From Vibrio mimicus (GTDB taxonomy: Bacteria > Pseudomonadota > Gammaproteobacteria > Enterobacterales > Vibrionaceae): a DNA stretch of 64,000 nucleotides. The DNA lies in contig NZ_CP077425.1 in NCBI RefSeq assembly GCF_019048845.1, positions 992,001 to 1,056,000 on the forward strand, given 5' to 3'. Both the position numbers and the translations under genes were made by a program. The notes under the pieces were generated by a model. That model was not told where the DNA came from. It saw only the letters and a program-made list of their open reading frames with translations, and did no database searches. Shown one piece after another: positions 36,543-44,625 of the stretch (position 1 is its first letter; every line of letters starts with the position of its first letter).

Positions 36543-36780
36543 CAATATTTACCGAAATGCTCTCTTCAGATTCACGCTCTTTAGCGATAGCGAGTAGTTC
36601 AAGATCTTCGAGTCTGTCCATCATCATTTCGTACGCTTCGGCAGGTACGCAATAAAATGCTGGTTCATTTCGGTTTAATACAGCTACAGGTTCGCCGTAA
36701 GCACTAGTTGCAACTTTCATAGGGTTAGCTTTCAACTCAGTAATGCTTGCAGCAACATCGGCTAAAATTCTAGTGGTCAT
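36532..36780 (-). CDS. relB: RelB/Phd-type antitoxin
   Basis: 82 residues, ATG 36780. The N-terminus MTTRILADVAASITELKANP with GEPVAVLNRNEPAFYCVPAE is the Phd/RelB-type DNA-binding fold, and the tail (LLAIAKERESEESISVNIDD) is the acidic toxin-binding part. It would neutralise RelE and repress the operon. About 55 bp remain between its start and attC 48 for the promoter. Confidence 0.9.
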   Translation of the reverse strand: MTTRILADVAASITELKANPMKVATSAYGEPVAVLNRNEPAFYCVPAEAYEMMMDRLEDLELLAIAKERESEESISVNIDDL

Positions 36781-36837
36781 ATAATCGGTCTCTTAAATGG
36801 TCTTTATGTTGGTCATTTTAGCCTCAACCAAGCGGTA

Positions 36838-36957
36838 TAACAAGTTGCTTAAGAGTGATTCGCAACGCGTGGCATTTTTACTATGCGTCGGTTTATGTGT
36901 TTAAGGTATAATGCGGAGGCTAAGGTATTGCGTTGCTCACACCTTAGCAAGGCGTTA
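36838..36957 (+). repeat. attC 48 (class 3-like)
   Basis: TTGCTTAAGAGTGATTCGC ... CACCTTAGCAAGGCG. Left core GCGGTATAAC pairs with GTTATACCGC at the RelBE cassette start. Confidence 0.92.
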
Positions 36958-37372
36958 GTTTCTATCTAGAAAAAATCATCAAAAGCTCAGATTCAATGCC
37001 CTGAAAAATCAGCCTTAAGTGTTCAAGTCGCACTATTTGGCTTTTGAGTTTTGCCTGATGCTGATTTAGTAGAAAGTGTTGAAAGTTCAGCTGTTTCAAA
37101 GTCGCTTAAAGCCAACAAGCCTCGAGGCTGCAATGTTGTCGGATGTTCAACACGGTCAGTTTAGTTTCACAAAGGACGTCATCACCGCTGAAATTATGCT
37201 TTCTTTGTCGTGGACTCTTAACCGTGGTCAACTTAACCTTGATCGTTTTGAGTTTTGGCAGCTAACTTCACAGCTTTTGGCGTTGGACGTGTGCATGTTC
37301 GATGCATTCGCATAAAATGGCTTTCAAAGAAATGTGTTAAATAAGTCATTGGAAAACAATAAGCTACGAAAC
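36958..37372 (+). repeat. ORF-less cassette family A, copy 14
   Basis: 415 bp, subgroup c. I find no difference from copy 7 (12260-12674), 24.7 kb away; a 79-codon frame at 37076-37315 is therefore also the same. Confidence 0.87.
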
Positions 37373-37495
37373 TAACAAACGCCTCAAGAGGGACTGTCAA
37401 CGCGTGGCGTTTCCAGTCCCATTGAGCCGCGGTGGTTGCAGTTGTTGTGTTTGAGTTTAGTGGTGATGCGTTGTCAGCCCCTTAGGCGGGCGTTA
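37373..37495 (+). repeat. attC 49 (class 1)
   Basis: Differs from attC 18 in the centre (GAGCCGCGGTGGTTGCAG against GAGCCGAAGTGGTTACGG) and near the end (GGTGATGCG), though the cassettes before them look identical. Confidence 0.95.
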
Positions 37496-38010
37496 TGCTT
37501 AATCCATTAAAATCAAGTGTTTGTGGTTTTTGATCCTTTTGGCATTTTGTTCAGGTTTTGTCGGCAATTCAATATTGTTTGTCGCTGCCTAACGAAGCGG
37601 CAATGTATCTGGCGCTGTAGCTTCTGAGTGATTGCCTCATTGGGTTGTTGAGTCTGCGCGAGGTGAGTACTGCTCTCTCAAGTCGCTTTGAGCAGTTTGG
37701 TGCCTTTACTTATGGGCTTAAAGTCTGTCGGCAATTGAACATTGTTTTTCGCTGTCTAATGAAACAGCAATGTGTTTGTCGCTATACGTTTCAGCGTTAT
37801 TGCCTCATTAAGCTGTCGTGCCAATGTGTGGTGAGTGGGTTTGTCGGAGAGCGTTTCCACATTGGCTGATTTGTAGGATGAAACCCTGCTTTGGTCAGCT
37901 CATAGTTAAAGTTTGAGTCAGTTCTAATTCGAAAAACTCTTCGGTTTGGTCAATGATTTCAGTGAGTTATTCTTTAATGAATTCAAATGTAACGCGTTGA
38001 AGCTTAAGCA
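37496..38010 (+). repeat. ORF-less cassette family B, copy 2
   Basis: 515 bp. Repeat units start at 37560 and 37727 (167 bp apart). The long frame is interrupted by TAG at 37618-37620, so coding potential is not conserved between copies. Confidence 0.75.
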
Positions 38011-38133
38011 TAACAAACGCCTCAAGAGGGACTGTCAACGCGTAGCGTTTCCAGTCCCATTGAGCCGCGGTGGTTTCGGTTGTTGTGTTTGAGTTTAGTG
38101 TTAATGCGTTGTCAGCCCCTTAGGCGGGCGTTA
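38011..38133 (+). repeat. attC 50 (class 1)
   Basis: CAACGCGTAGCG variant. Closes family B copy 2. Confidence 0.95.
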
Positions 38134-38150
38134 GTTGCATTTGGGTGTTT

Positions 38151-38471
38151 ATGAACGATAACCAAAAAACAAGAAAGCTACGAAAAATGGCTATGATTTA
38201 TCTGCTTATTTTGCTGCTGCCCTTTGTTTCGTCTGCGTTAACTGATAAAGAAAATGGGCGTGGACTGCTATTCGTTCTTTGGCCTTTAGTGTCGATTTGG
38301 TACTTTGTTGCTTATAGGCAAATAGCGAAAACTTATGAATGCCCGATGATAAAACATGTAGCATTTAGCAAAGGTGGTGGAGGCACATTTCATGGGATTT
38401 TATACTACTTTTCAACCTTCATTCTCTTTGCGTTGGTTGTGTTATTAATTCGTGGAACATTTGGCTTGTAG
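38151..38471 (+). CDS. Small membrane protein
   Basis: 106 residues from ATG 38151; an upstream GTG at 38145 is possible. Two N-terminal membrane segments (about 13-30 and 43-60) and one at the C-terminus (about 85-104), with a short loop (YECPMIKHVAFSKGGGG). Unrecognised. Confidence 0.68.
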   Translation: MNDNQKTRKLRKMAMIYLLILLLPFVSSALTDKENGRGLLFVLWPLVSIWYFVAYRQIAKTYECPMIKHVAFSKGGGGTFHGILYYFSTFILFALVVLLIRGTFGL

Positions 38472-38475
38472 CAAC

Positions 38476-38598
38476 TAACAAACGCCTCAAGAGGGACTGT
38501 CAACGCGTGGCGTTTCCAGTCCCATTGAGCCGCGGTGGTTTCGGTGGTTGTGTTTGAGTTTGGTTGTTATGCGTTGTCAGCCCCTTAGGCGGGCGTTA
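38476..38598 (+). repeat. attC 51 (class 1)
   Basis: GGTGGTTGTG and GAGTTTGGTTG variants. Right core GTTATATCAATT pairs with AATTGATATAAC before attC 52, 12 bases. Confidence 0.95.
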
Positions 38599-38618
38599 TA
38601 TCAATTTACAGGTAATTA

Positions 38619-39398
38619 ATGAGTAAAGTTAAGATTAAGTTAATTTCAATTGGGCATTTACCTCTGGAATTTAACATCAAAAGTGTTGGTAAATTCAAAT
38701 CGTCTCAATTTGAGATTCATGGTGAAATAGAAAGGTTAGCTTTGCGATGTGATTCTGATGGAATGTCATGGGAGTTTTCAGATGATATCGTAAGGAAGCA
38801 GTTGCCAGAACTAGGCGATGCTGATTTTATGATTGCCATTGTTAACGGACCTCTTGAAGATAACTGGTATTCACGTCGATTGGGCGGCAATAAAGTTGCT
38901 TTCACGTTTCATGAAATCAAAGGTATTTTGCAATGGGCAAATATACCTCTTGAGAACGTGATATATAGAATGCTCAATGCGTACACTTTGGCGTATAAGC
39001 GAGCTGGCAATCGAATCCCCGACTTTGAGGAAATGACAGACTTTACCCATGATGAAACTCGGGGATGCTTGTTTGATATGAATGGGCTTAAGTTGGATTT
39101 AGTTGCTTCATGTCATAAGCCAATAATTTGTTCTGAGTGCCAAGAAAGACTGCGTCGTGATCGAGTACCAGAAAACGTAATTAAAGCTGTAGAAAAAGAT
39201 ATCAAAAGAATCAGGAAAGACCTTTACTATCGTATTCTTGATAGAGTTAAAAGGCATCCGATATTCGCGCTATTTTTGTCTAGCTTGTTTGCGTTGTTTT
39301 TGGGAATTACTGGTTCTATTGCTGGTTCTTACGCTTACGAGTACATAAAACGCCCTGCTGAACCTGCTGAAATGAAGCAAAGCAACGGAAAAGTTTAG
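38619..39398 (+). CDS. Hypothetical protein with zinc-ribbon-like motif and C-terminal anchor
   Basis: 259 residues, ATG 38619. Residues 1-110 look like a beta-rich domain. Residues about 115-180 carry EEMTDFTHDETRGCLFDMNG, LKLDLVASCHKP and ICSECQERL, a candidate metal-binding region (C, H and CxxC). A basic helix follows (KDIKRIRKDLYYRILDRVKR), then a membrane segment at about 220-242 (IFALFLSSLFALFLGITGSI). I do not recognise the family. The HDETRGC...CSEC order is distinctive. Ends in a class 2 attC. Confidence 0.65.
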   Translation: MSKVKIKLISIGHLPLEFNIKSVGKFKSSQFEIHGEIERLALRCDSDGMSWEFSDDIVRKQLPELGDADFMIAIVNGPLEDNWYSRRLGGNKVAFTFHEIKGILQWANIPLENVIYRMLNAYTLAYKRAGNRIPDFEEMTDFTHDETRGCLFDMNGLKLDLVASCHKPIICSECQERLRRDRVPENVIKAVEKDIKRIRKDLYYRILDRVKRHPIFALFLSSLFALFLGITGSIAGSYAYEYIKRPAEPAEMKQSNGKV

Positions 39399-39413
39399 TG
39401 GTAGCAATTGATA

Positions 39414-39536
39414 TAACAAACAATTTAAGAGGGATTCACAACGCTCGGCATTTTTGCTTCTACTTCAAATTTAGTGTTTATGGCACAATGCTTTAGGTTT
39501 GGGTGGAGGCGTTGTTCACCCCTTAATTGGGCGTTA
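39414..39536 (+). repeat. attC 52 (class 2)
   Basis: Near-identical to attC 2 in the central part (TTTGCTTCTACTTCAAATTT). Confidence 0.93.
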
Positions 39537-39608
39537 TATGCTTATAGGGTTTGTCTCCTAAAGGATACGCTGCTATAGTCCTTTTAGAGCGATGAACTAG
39601 AGGTGGCT

Positions 39609-39878
39609 ATGCCAGAGATTGATGCCCTATTAGGCCTTTCATTTTGCTTGTACTTCTTTGATAACAAGCAGCATAAATTGCCTCATATTCACGTTAAGTA
39701 CGGTAGTTACGAGCTAATTATTGCTATTGAAACAGGTGAGTGTTTAGAGGGTTACTTACCCAATAAGCAACGAAAACGTGCTGAAAACCATATTCTTGAA
39801 CATCGAGAGCAATTGATGGTGATGTGGAATAAAGCGGTGAATGGTGAAAATCCAGGTAAGTTAGGTGATTTATGTTGA
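39609..39878 (+). CDS. DUF4160-family protein (candidate toxin of a TA-like pair)
   Basis: 89 residues from ATG 39609 (AGAGGTGGCT upstream). The motif LPHIHVKYGSYELIIAIETG is characteristic of DUF4160. It overlaps the DUF2442 gene by 7 bp. DUF4160 and DUF2442 genes are often adjacent and are predicted, not proven, TA-like modules. No enzymatic motif is obvious besides the conserved His pair. Confidence 0.8.
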   Translation: MPEIDALLGLSFCLYFFDNKQHKLPHIHVKYGSYELIIAIETGECLEGYLPNKQRKRAENHILEHREQLMVMWNKAVNGENPGKLGDLC

Positions 39879-40393
39879 AAGTCATAGATGTTGATTTTGT
39901 CTCAGACCATACATTAGAACTGACGTTCAATGATGGTTACCAAGGCTATGCCGACTTGTCGGTATACTTTAAAAAAGCACCGTTTTCAGAAATTAAGGAC
40001 TTTAAACGCTTTTCCTTGACTCGTGATGGCTCGTTAAATTGGGATGGTAATGAGTTAACGGCCGCGACACTCCGTGACATAACCAAGGGCTCACAAAAGT
40101 CGGTGGAGTTAAGTTTTAATGTTCAAGAAATGGAAGCCGTCATCAAACAGGCCTCATGGGAATCGATGATGGAAGGGCGTCCCGACATCTTGCAAGCGGC
40201 TATTCGTTCTTACGTAGAGCAGCTTGGTCATGGTCAAGTTATTGCAAAGGCGGGTATAAAAAGTCGTACGAGTGCTTATCGCTCCTTGAAGCCAGAAACA
40301 ACGCCAAACTTTGGCACACTAGTTCAGTTAGGGCACGCCGTCATCGAACTAGCGAAAGATAGAACAGTGGCAAACAAGGAACCACGCATATAA
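39872..40393 (+). CDS. DUF2442 protein with C-terminal helix-turn-helix (candidate antitoxin)
   Basis: 173 residues. Residues 1-80 are DUF2442-like (LKVIDVDFVSDHTLELTFND, FKRFSLTRDGSLNWDG). Residues about 95-170 resemble an antitoxin HTH (QLGHGQVIAKAGIKSRTSAY, KPETTPNFGTLVQLGHAV). The fusion suggests the DUF2442 protein is the DNA-binding, autoregulating antitoxin of the pair. Translation is coupled to DUF4160 by overlap. Confidence 0.75.
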   Translation: MLKVIDVDFVSDHTLELTFNDGYQGYADLSVYFKKAPFSEIKDFKRFSLTRDGSLNWDGNELTAATLRDITKGSQKSVELSFNVQEMEAVIKQASWESMMEGRPDILQAAIRSYVEQLGHGQVIAKAGIKSRTSAYRSLKPETTPNFGTLVQLGHAVIELAKDRTVANKEPRI

Positions 40394-40513
40394 CAAACGC
40401 CTCAAGAGGGACTGTCAACGCGCGGCGTTTCCAGTCCCAATGAGCCGTGGTGGTTGCAGTTGTTGTGTTTGAGTTTAGTTGTAATGCGTTGCCAGCCCCT
40501 TAGGCGGGCGTTA
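40391..40513 (+). repeat. attC 53 (class 1)
   Basis: GAGCCGTGG and TTTAGTTGTAATGCG variants. Confidence 0.95.
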
Positions 40514-40928
40514 GCTTCTTAAAGGCTGGAATCATCAAAATCCAAACTCAATCGTTCTGAAAAATCAGCTTTTAGCATTCAAATTGCACAAGTTGGCTTT
40601 TGCGTTTTTTCTTGATGCTGATTTGGTCGAACGTGTTGAAAGTTCAGTGGTTTCAAAGTCGCTGAAAATCATCAAACCTCGATGCTTCAATGTTGTTGGA
40701 CGTTCCACACAGAAAGTTTGGTTTCATAAAAGGCTACATCATCGCTGTGATCTGGTTTTCTTTGTCGCGGACTCTTAACCGTGGCCAACTTAACCTTGAT
40801 CGTTTTGAGTTTTGGTAGCCAACCTCACAGCTTTTGGCGTTGGACGTGTGTTTGTGTGATGCTTTTGCGTAAAATGCCTTTCAAGCAAATGTGTTAAAAA
40901 GCCATTGTGAAACAATAGGCTACGAAGC
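40514..40928 (+). repeat. ORF-less cassette family A, copy 15
   Basis: 415 bp, subgroup a. Differs from copy 3 at only a few positions (for example GGCTACATC for GGCTGCATC). First frame open at 40584-40778. Confidence 0.86.
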
Positions 40929-41051
40929 TAACAAACGCCTCAAGAGGGACTGTCAACGCGCGGCGTTTCCAGTCCTATTGAGCCGCGGTGGTTACGGTTG
41001 TTGTGTTTGAGTTTAGTGTTAATGCGTTGCCAGCCCCTTAGGCGGGCGTTA
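40929..41051 (+). repeat. attC 54 (class 1)
   Basis: CCAGTCCTATTG variant. Right core GTTATGTTC opens the third effector-type cassette. Confidence 0.95.
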
Positions 41052-41111
41052 TGTTCTCTATCTGTAAATCGTCAAATTATTGCAGGCAATTTGTTGCCCG
41101 CGAGCAAGTTT

Positions 41112-41138
41112 TTGCCTCGCCAATTTTCGCGTTATCAT
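41112..41138 (+). promoter_or_regulatory. Candidate promoter of effector operon
   Basis: TTGCCT (in TTTTTGCCT), 15 bases, TATCAT, 35 bp before the effector ATG. Same pattern and spacing as the reversed effector cassette at 18878-18904. Confidence 0.45.
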
Positions 41139-41173
41139 GCGCTTAAAGCAGAATAAGCGAGGATGTCAAAGCC

Positions 41174-42133
41174 ATGACAAAAGATATTAGTCGGTACAAT
41201 ATGCGTTGGGTTGAGGGGGACACTTTACCTGAAGCTCCAAAGCCTAAACTTTCTCCGAAAGAAAGGTATTTAAAGCAACTCCAAGAGAATCATCGACAAT
41301 CTGAAGAAACGTGGTCTTATGTCCAAGCAAACGAAGACCGTTATGCATTACAAAGAGCGGATGTCCTTACTCGCCGAAATGCCTCACAAATGCTTGATGA
41401 TTCTCTTCGAGACTCACTAAGTTCGCAGTGTTCACTTGAAGAAGAAATGGCAAAGAATCATCAACATGTTCTTATTGCAGACTTAGAAGATGCCCATAAA
41501 ATCTTGCACAACATTTGGTTGGAGTCTGGTCGTGATGTTGCTGCCATTGCTGCGAGTATCAACACGTCTAAATCCTGGTTTAACCATACAGAGCCAATGT
41601 TTAATGCCCATTCAATCGCAAAGCAATTTGGTGACATGGGTATTAAAGCCGACTTGGTGGAGAGCAAAGGAAAAACCTTTGTGGCATTTTCTGGTACGGA
41701 TAAAAATGGCAAAGTCTTAAATCATGCCTTCGTAAACGGTACTCGTATCAATATGAACGGCAAAAAGTACCCATTGAACTCGTTCAAATCCATGCAAGCA
41801 GGATTCAGTCCCAAATCAAAATCGGCCAATTTTAAAGGTGCAGCCGCATTAACATTTGTGGTGTCGGCAAGTATAGCGACAACTGATCTGGTGTTTAAAG
41901 ATGATTATCATCTGGTTAATTGGTTTGGGAATGTTGGCTCAGACATGTTTAAAGCTCTAGTACAGTTTGGTGCTGGAGAAGCGGCGTTGTGGATAGCCGC
42001 TACTTATAGTGCTCCTATTGTTATTGGTGCGATAGCATGTGTTGCAGTTTATGCTCTGATCGAGCTGGCTTGGGACGACTTTAAGATTTCCAATCACCTT
42101 GTCGAGGCTTTAGAAAATGTTGCAACAGAATAA
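41174..42133 (+). CDS. Putative antibacterial membrane-acting effector
   Basis: 319 residues, ATG 41174. A soluble N-terminal part with coiled-coil character (LSPKERYLKQLQENHRQSEE) precedes a domain around residues 120-215 (KTFVAFSGTDKNGKVLNHAF). C-terminal hydrophobic segments at about 222-240 (AAALTFVVSASIATTDLVF) and 265-300 (GEAALWIAATYSAPIVIGAI) would insert into membranes. The next gene overlaps by 17 bp and encodes a small membrane protein. Layout matches membrane-disrupting type VI effectors described in Vibrio, but no PAAR, VgrG or known secretion marker is seen, so delivery is inferred. Confidence 0.65.
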   Translation: MTKDISRYNMRWVEGDTLPEAPKPKLSPKERYLKQLQENHRQSEETWSYVQANEDRYALQRADVLTRRNASQMLDDSLRDSLSSQCSLEEEMAKNHQHVLIADLEDAHKILHNIWLESGRDVAAIAASINTSKSWFNHTEPMFNAHSIAKQFGDMGIKADLVESKGKTFVAFSGTDKNGKVLNHAFVNGTRINMNGKKYPLNSFKSMQAGFSPKSKSANFKGAAALTFVVSASIATTDLVFKDDYHLVNWFGNVGSDMFKALVQFGAGEAALWIAATYSAPIVIGAIACVAVYALIELAWDDFKISNHLVEALENVATE

Positions 42134-42545
42134 AGTCCGTCTAGCGGGCATTGCCCTAATTGCATTGATGTTACTCTGTTGGATATATCCTTCTTATGGA
42201 GTATTTCGTGATTACTTAGCTTTATTGAACAAGGAGTCTGTTGTAAGGCTATCTGTTCTAACTCTTTGGGTTCCAATGGGATGTCTAGGTGCTGTTTTTT
42301 GTTTACTGTGGATGTCGCCCAAAGCACTCTACTATGGGAAAGGGATTGGAAAAGTTTATTCTCCTAATGCAATGAAATTAGCCAACAAGATATGTATTTC
42401 ATTTGCTCTAGTTGGTGTTGCATTTGCTGCTGGTTGGACATATCACACGTTGGATCTTCTGGAACAATATGGTTATGTCTACAGTAGAGATTTAACTAAG
42501 ATAACTCCAACAGGGATTCATCTAATGTATGTTCGAGCAAATTAA
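42117..42545 (+). CDS. Putative immunity membrane protein
   Basis: 142 residues, ATG 42117 within the effector's last codons. Three membrane segments (about 10-30, 52-72, 88-112: VRLAGIALIALMLLCWIYPS, LWVPMGCLGAVFCLLWM, ISFALVGVAFAAGWTYHTL). Coupled translation and topology suggest protection against the upstream toxin. Confidence 0.65.
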   Translation: MLQQNKVRLAGIALIALMLLCWIYPSYGVFRDYLALLNKESVVRLSVLTLWVPMGCLGAVFCLLWMSPKALYYGKGIGKVYSPNAMKLANKICISFALVGVAFAAGWTYHTLDLLEQYGYVYSRDLTKITPTGIHLMYVRAN

Positions 42546-42569
42546 ATAGAACTAGTTTCGGCACGAACA

Positions 42570-42691
42570 TAACAAACGCCTCAAGAGGGACTGTCAACGC
42601 GTGGCGTTTCCAGTCCCAATGAGCCGCGGTGGTTGCAGTTGTTGTGTTTAGGTTTAGTGTTATGCGTTGCCAGCCCCTTAGGCGGGCGTTA
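42570..42691 (+). repeat. attC 55 (class 1)
   Basis: TTTAGGTTTAG variant. Right core GTTAGGC opens GNAT cassette copy 2, which follows a class 2 site at its other location. Confidence 0.95.
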
Positions 42692-42707
42692 GGCACAGGG
42701 TGGAAAA

Positions 42708-43190
42708 TTGGAACTACAACAGTTAAATCAGCGCCATCTTAAATGCTTGCTCGACCATATTTGCCTTGACTCAGAATTGACGTTTTGTGAAGGGGCTGTG
42801 CCACCAAAGCATGTTCTGATCCGTTCTTATGAGCAGCTCCAAAACTCAAAAGCTGAAATTTGGTCATTACCCTACATGATGTCAGTGGGCAATAATGTCG
42901 TTGGTTTCTGTGGCTTCAAAGATGAACCTCAAGATGGTGAAGTTGAAATTGGATACAATGTTTCGCCTTATAAACAAGGTCGAGGATTTGCAAAATTGGC
43001 AGTCAATCAACTTTGTCAGTTAGCGTTTAATATGGATTCAATTGAAAGTGTTGTGGCTTTGATTTCATCGGCGAACCTCGCTTCGTTGAATGTCGTACGA
43101 GCCAACAACTTTGTTTTCATTGGTTTTGTGGTTGATAGCGACAATGAAAAATTGGAAAAATGGGTGCTACAGCGTGCATCCTGTGCCTAA
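42708..43190 (+). CDS. GNAT-family N-acetyltransferase, copy 2
   Basis: 160 residues; the protein is identical to 16506 (acetyl-CoA motif QGRGFAK). DNA differs at only a couple of silent sites (for example CTGATCCG for CTGATTCG). The start TTG and leader are the same, but the preceding attC and the downstream attC differ. Confidence 0.88.
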   Translation: MELQQLNQRHLKCLLDHICLDSELTFCEGAVPPKHVLIRSYEQLQNSKAEIWSLPYMMSVGNNVVGFCGFKDEPQDGEVEIGYNVSPYKQGRGFAKLAVNQLCQLAFNMDSIESVVALISSANLASLNVVRANNFVFIGFVVDSDNEKLEKWVLQRASCA

Positions 43191-43310
43191 CAAACGCCTC
43201 AAGAGGGACTGTCAACGCGCGGCGTTTCCAGTCCCATTGAGCCGCGGTGGTTATGGTTGTTGTGTTTGAGTTTTGTGTTAATGCGTTGCCAGCCCCTTAG
43301 GCGGGCGTTA
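43188..43310 (+). repeat. attC 56 (class 1)
   Basis: GAGCCGCGGTGGTTATGG and TTTTGTGTTAATGCG, in contrast to attC 23 behind the other copy of this gene. Confidence 0.95.
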
Positions 43311-43336
43311 GCCGTTTGAAAACTTGCTATGCTCAG

Positions 43337-43356
43337 AGTGATAGAATAGTATCACT
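43337..43356 (+). promoter_or_regulatory. Inverted repeat upstream of TA operon (candidate operator)
   Basis: AGTGATA, six bases, TATCACT: a perfect 7-bp inverted repeat 26 bp before the antitoxin ATG. This is a good candidate for antitoxin autoregulation. Confidence 0.5.
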
Positions 43357-43381
43357 TCAGTGTTTCTTTGGAGCAGCTCAA

Positions 43382-43639
43382 ATGAAAGTAGAACTTGTGA
43401 CGTCACTAAAACGTCAGGCCACTAAGATCCTTGCCGATCTTCATGATACGAAAGAGCCAGTATTGATAACTGAGCACGGAAAACCGTCAGCTTACCTTAT
43501 TGATGTAGACGACTATGAATTTATGCAAAATCGTTTAGCGATCCTGGAAGGTATTACTCGTGGAGAGCGAGCTCTAGCGGATGGCAAAGTGGTCAGCCAT
43601 CAAGATGCTAAGGACAGAATGTCAAAATGGCTGAAATAA
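43382..43639 (+). CDS. Phd/YefM-family antitoxin
   Basis: 85 residues from ATG 43382 with GGAGCAGCTCAA upstream; the longer frame from 43316 runs through the operator and was rejected. MKVELVTSLKRQATKILADL, then EPVLITEHGKPSAYLIDVDD is the Phd-fold signature. The C-terminal tail (HQDAKDRMSKWLK) would bind the toxin. It overlaps the toxin start by 13 bp. Confidence 0.9.
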   Translation: MKVELVTSLKRQATKILADLHDTKEPVLITEHGKPSAYLIDVDDYEFMQNRLAILEGITRGERALADGKVVSHQDAKDRMSKWLK

Positions 43640-43929
43640 TTTGGACGGAGCCGGCTCTATCCGACCTGAATGATATTGCTGAATACATCGCGCTTGAAAA
43701 TGTCGTGGCTGCTAAACAACTCGTGCAAACCGTTTTTACAAAAGTTGAACGTTTGGCCGATTTTCCAGAGTCTGGGCGCGTCCCTTTAGAACTAGAACAC
43801 CTCAATTATCGTGAAGTCGTTGTAAATCCGTGTCGTGTTTTCTATAAGTATGATGATGCAAAGGTTCGTATTCTTTTTGTTATGCGTGCGGAGCGAGATT
43901 TGCGTCGGTTAATGCTTACGAAACAGTAG
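43627..43929 (+). CDS. ParE/RelE-superfamily toxin
   Basis: 100 residues. IIWTEPALSDLNDIAEYIAL, PESGRVPLELEHLNYREVVV, NPCRVFYKYDD and LFVMRAERDL are typical of ParE/RelE-type toxins; the GRVPEL..NYRE..V..CRV.Y pattern favours the ParE branch. It pairs with the overlapping Phd-like antitoxin. A different module from the one at 7662, although from the same superfamily combination. Confidence 0.9.
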   Translation: MAEIIWTEPALSDLNDIAEYIALENVVAAKQLVQTVFTKVERLADFPESGRVPLELEHLNYREVVVNPCRVFYKYDDAKVRILFVMRAERDLRRLMLTKQ

Positions 43930-43946
43930 GTTTGAAAAAAAACGGC

Positions 43947-44069
43947 TAACAAACGCCTCAAGAGGGACTGTCAACGCGTGGCGTATCCAGTCCCATTGAG
44001 CTGCGGTGGTTACAGTTGTTGTGTTTGAGTTTGGTGTTAATGCGTTGCCAGCCCCTTAGGCGGGCGTTA
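43947..44069 (+). repeat. attC 57 (class 1)
   Basis: GGCGTATCCAG and GAGCTGCGG variants. Left flank AAACGGCTAAC pairs with GTTAGCCGTTT at 43307. Confidence 0.95.
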
Positions 44070-44482
44070 GCTTCTTAAAGGCTAGAATCATCAAAATCTA
44101 AGCTCAATTGTTCTTAAAACTCAGCTTCTAGCGTTCAAATCGCACAATTTGGCTTTCGAGTTTTCTGATGCTTATTTGGTAGAAAGTGTGGAATGCTCAG
44201 CAGTTTCAAAGTCGTTGAAAACCATCAAACCTCGATGCTTCAATGTTGTTGGATGCTCCACTCGGAAAGTTTGGTTTCACAAAAGGCCGTATCATCGCTG
44301 TGATCTGGCTTTCTTTGTCGCGGACTCTTAACCGTGGCCAACTTAGCCTTGACCGTTTTGAGTTTTGGCAGCCAGCTTCACCGCTTTTGGCGTTGGACGT
44401 GTGTTTGTGTGATGCTTTTGCGTAAAATGGATTTCAAGCAAATGTGTTTAGAAAATCATTGTTAAACAATAGGCTACGAAGC
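44070..44482 (+). repeat. ORF-less cassette family A, copy 16
   Basis: 413 bp, subgroup a. Here both overlapping frames are open (44149-44331 ending LAFFVADS; 44243-44425 ending CLCDAFA). Confidence 0.86.
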
Positions 44483-44604
44483 TAACAAACGCCTCAAGAG
44501 GGACTGTCAACGCGTGGCGTTTCCAGTCCCATTGAGCCGCGGTGGTTACGTTGTTGTGCTTGAGTTTGGTTGTTATGCGTTGCCAGCCCCTTAGGCGGGC
44601 GTTA
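44483..44604 (+). repeat. attC 58 (class 1)
   Basis: GGTTACGTTGTTGTGCTTGAG: one base shorter in the loop side. Confidence 0.95.
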
Positions 44605-44625
44605 TGTGAATATGGAGAATTAAGT

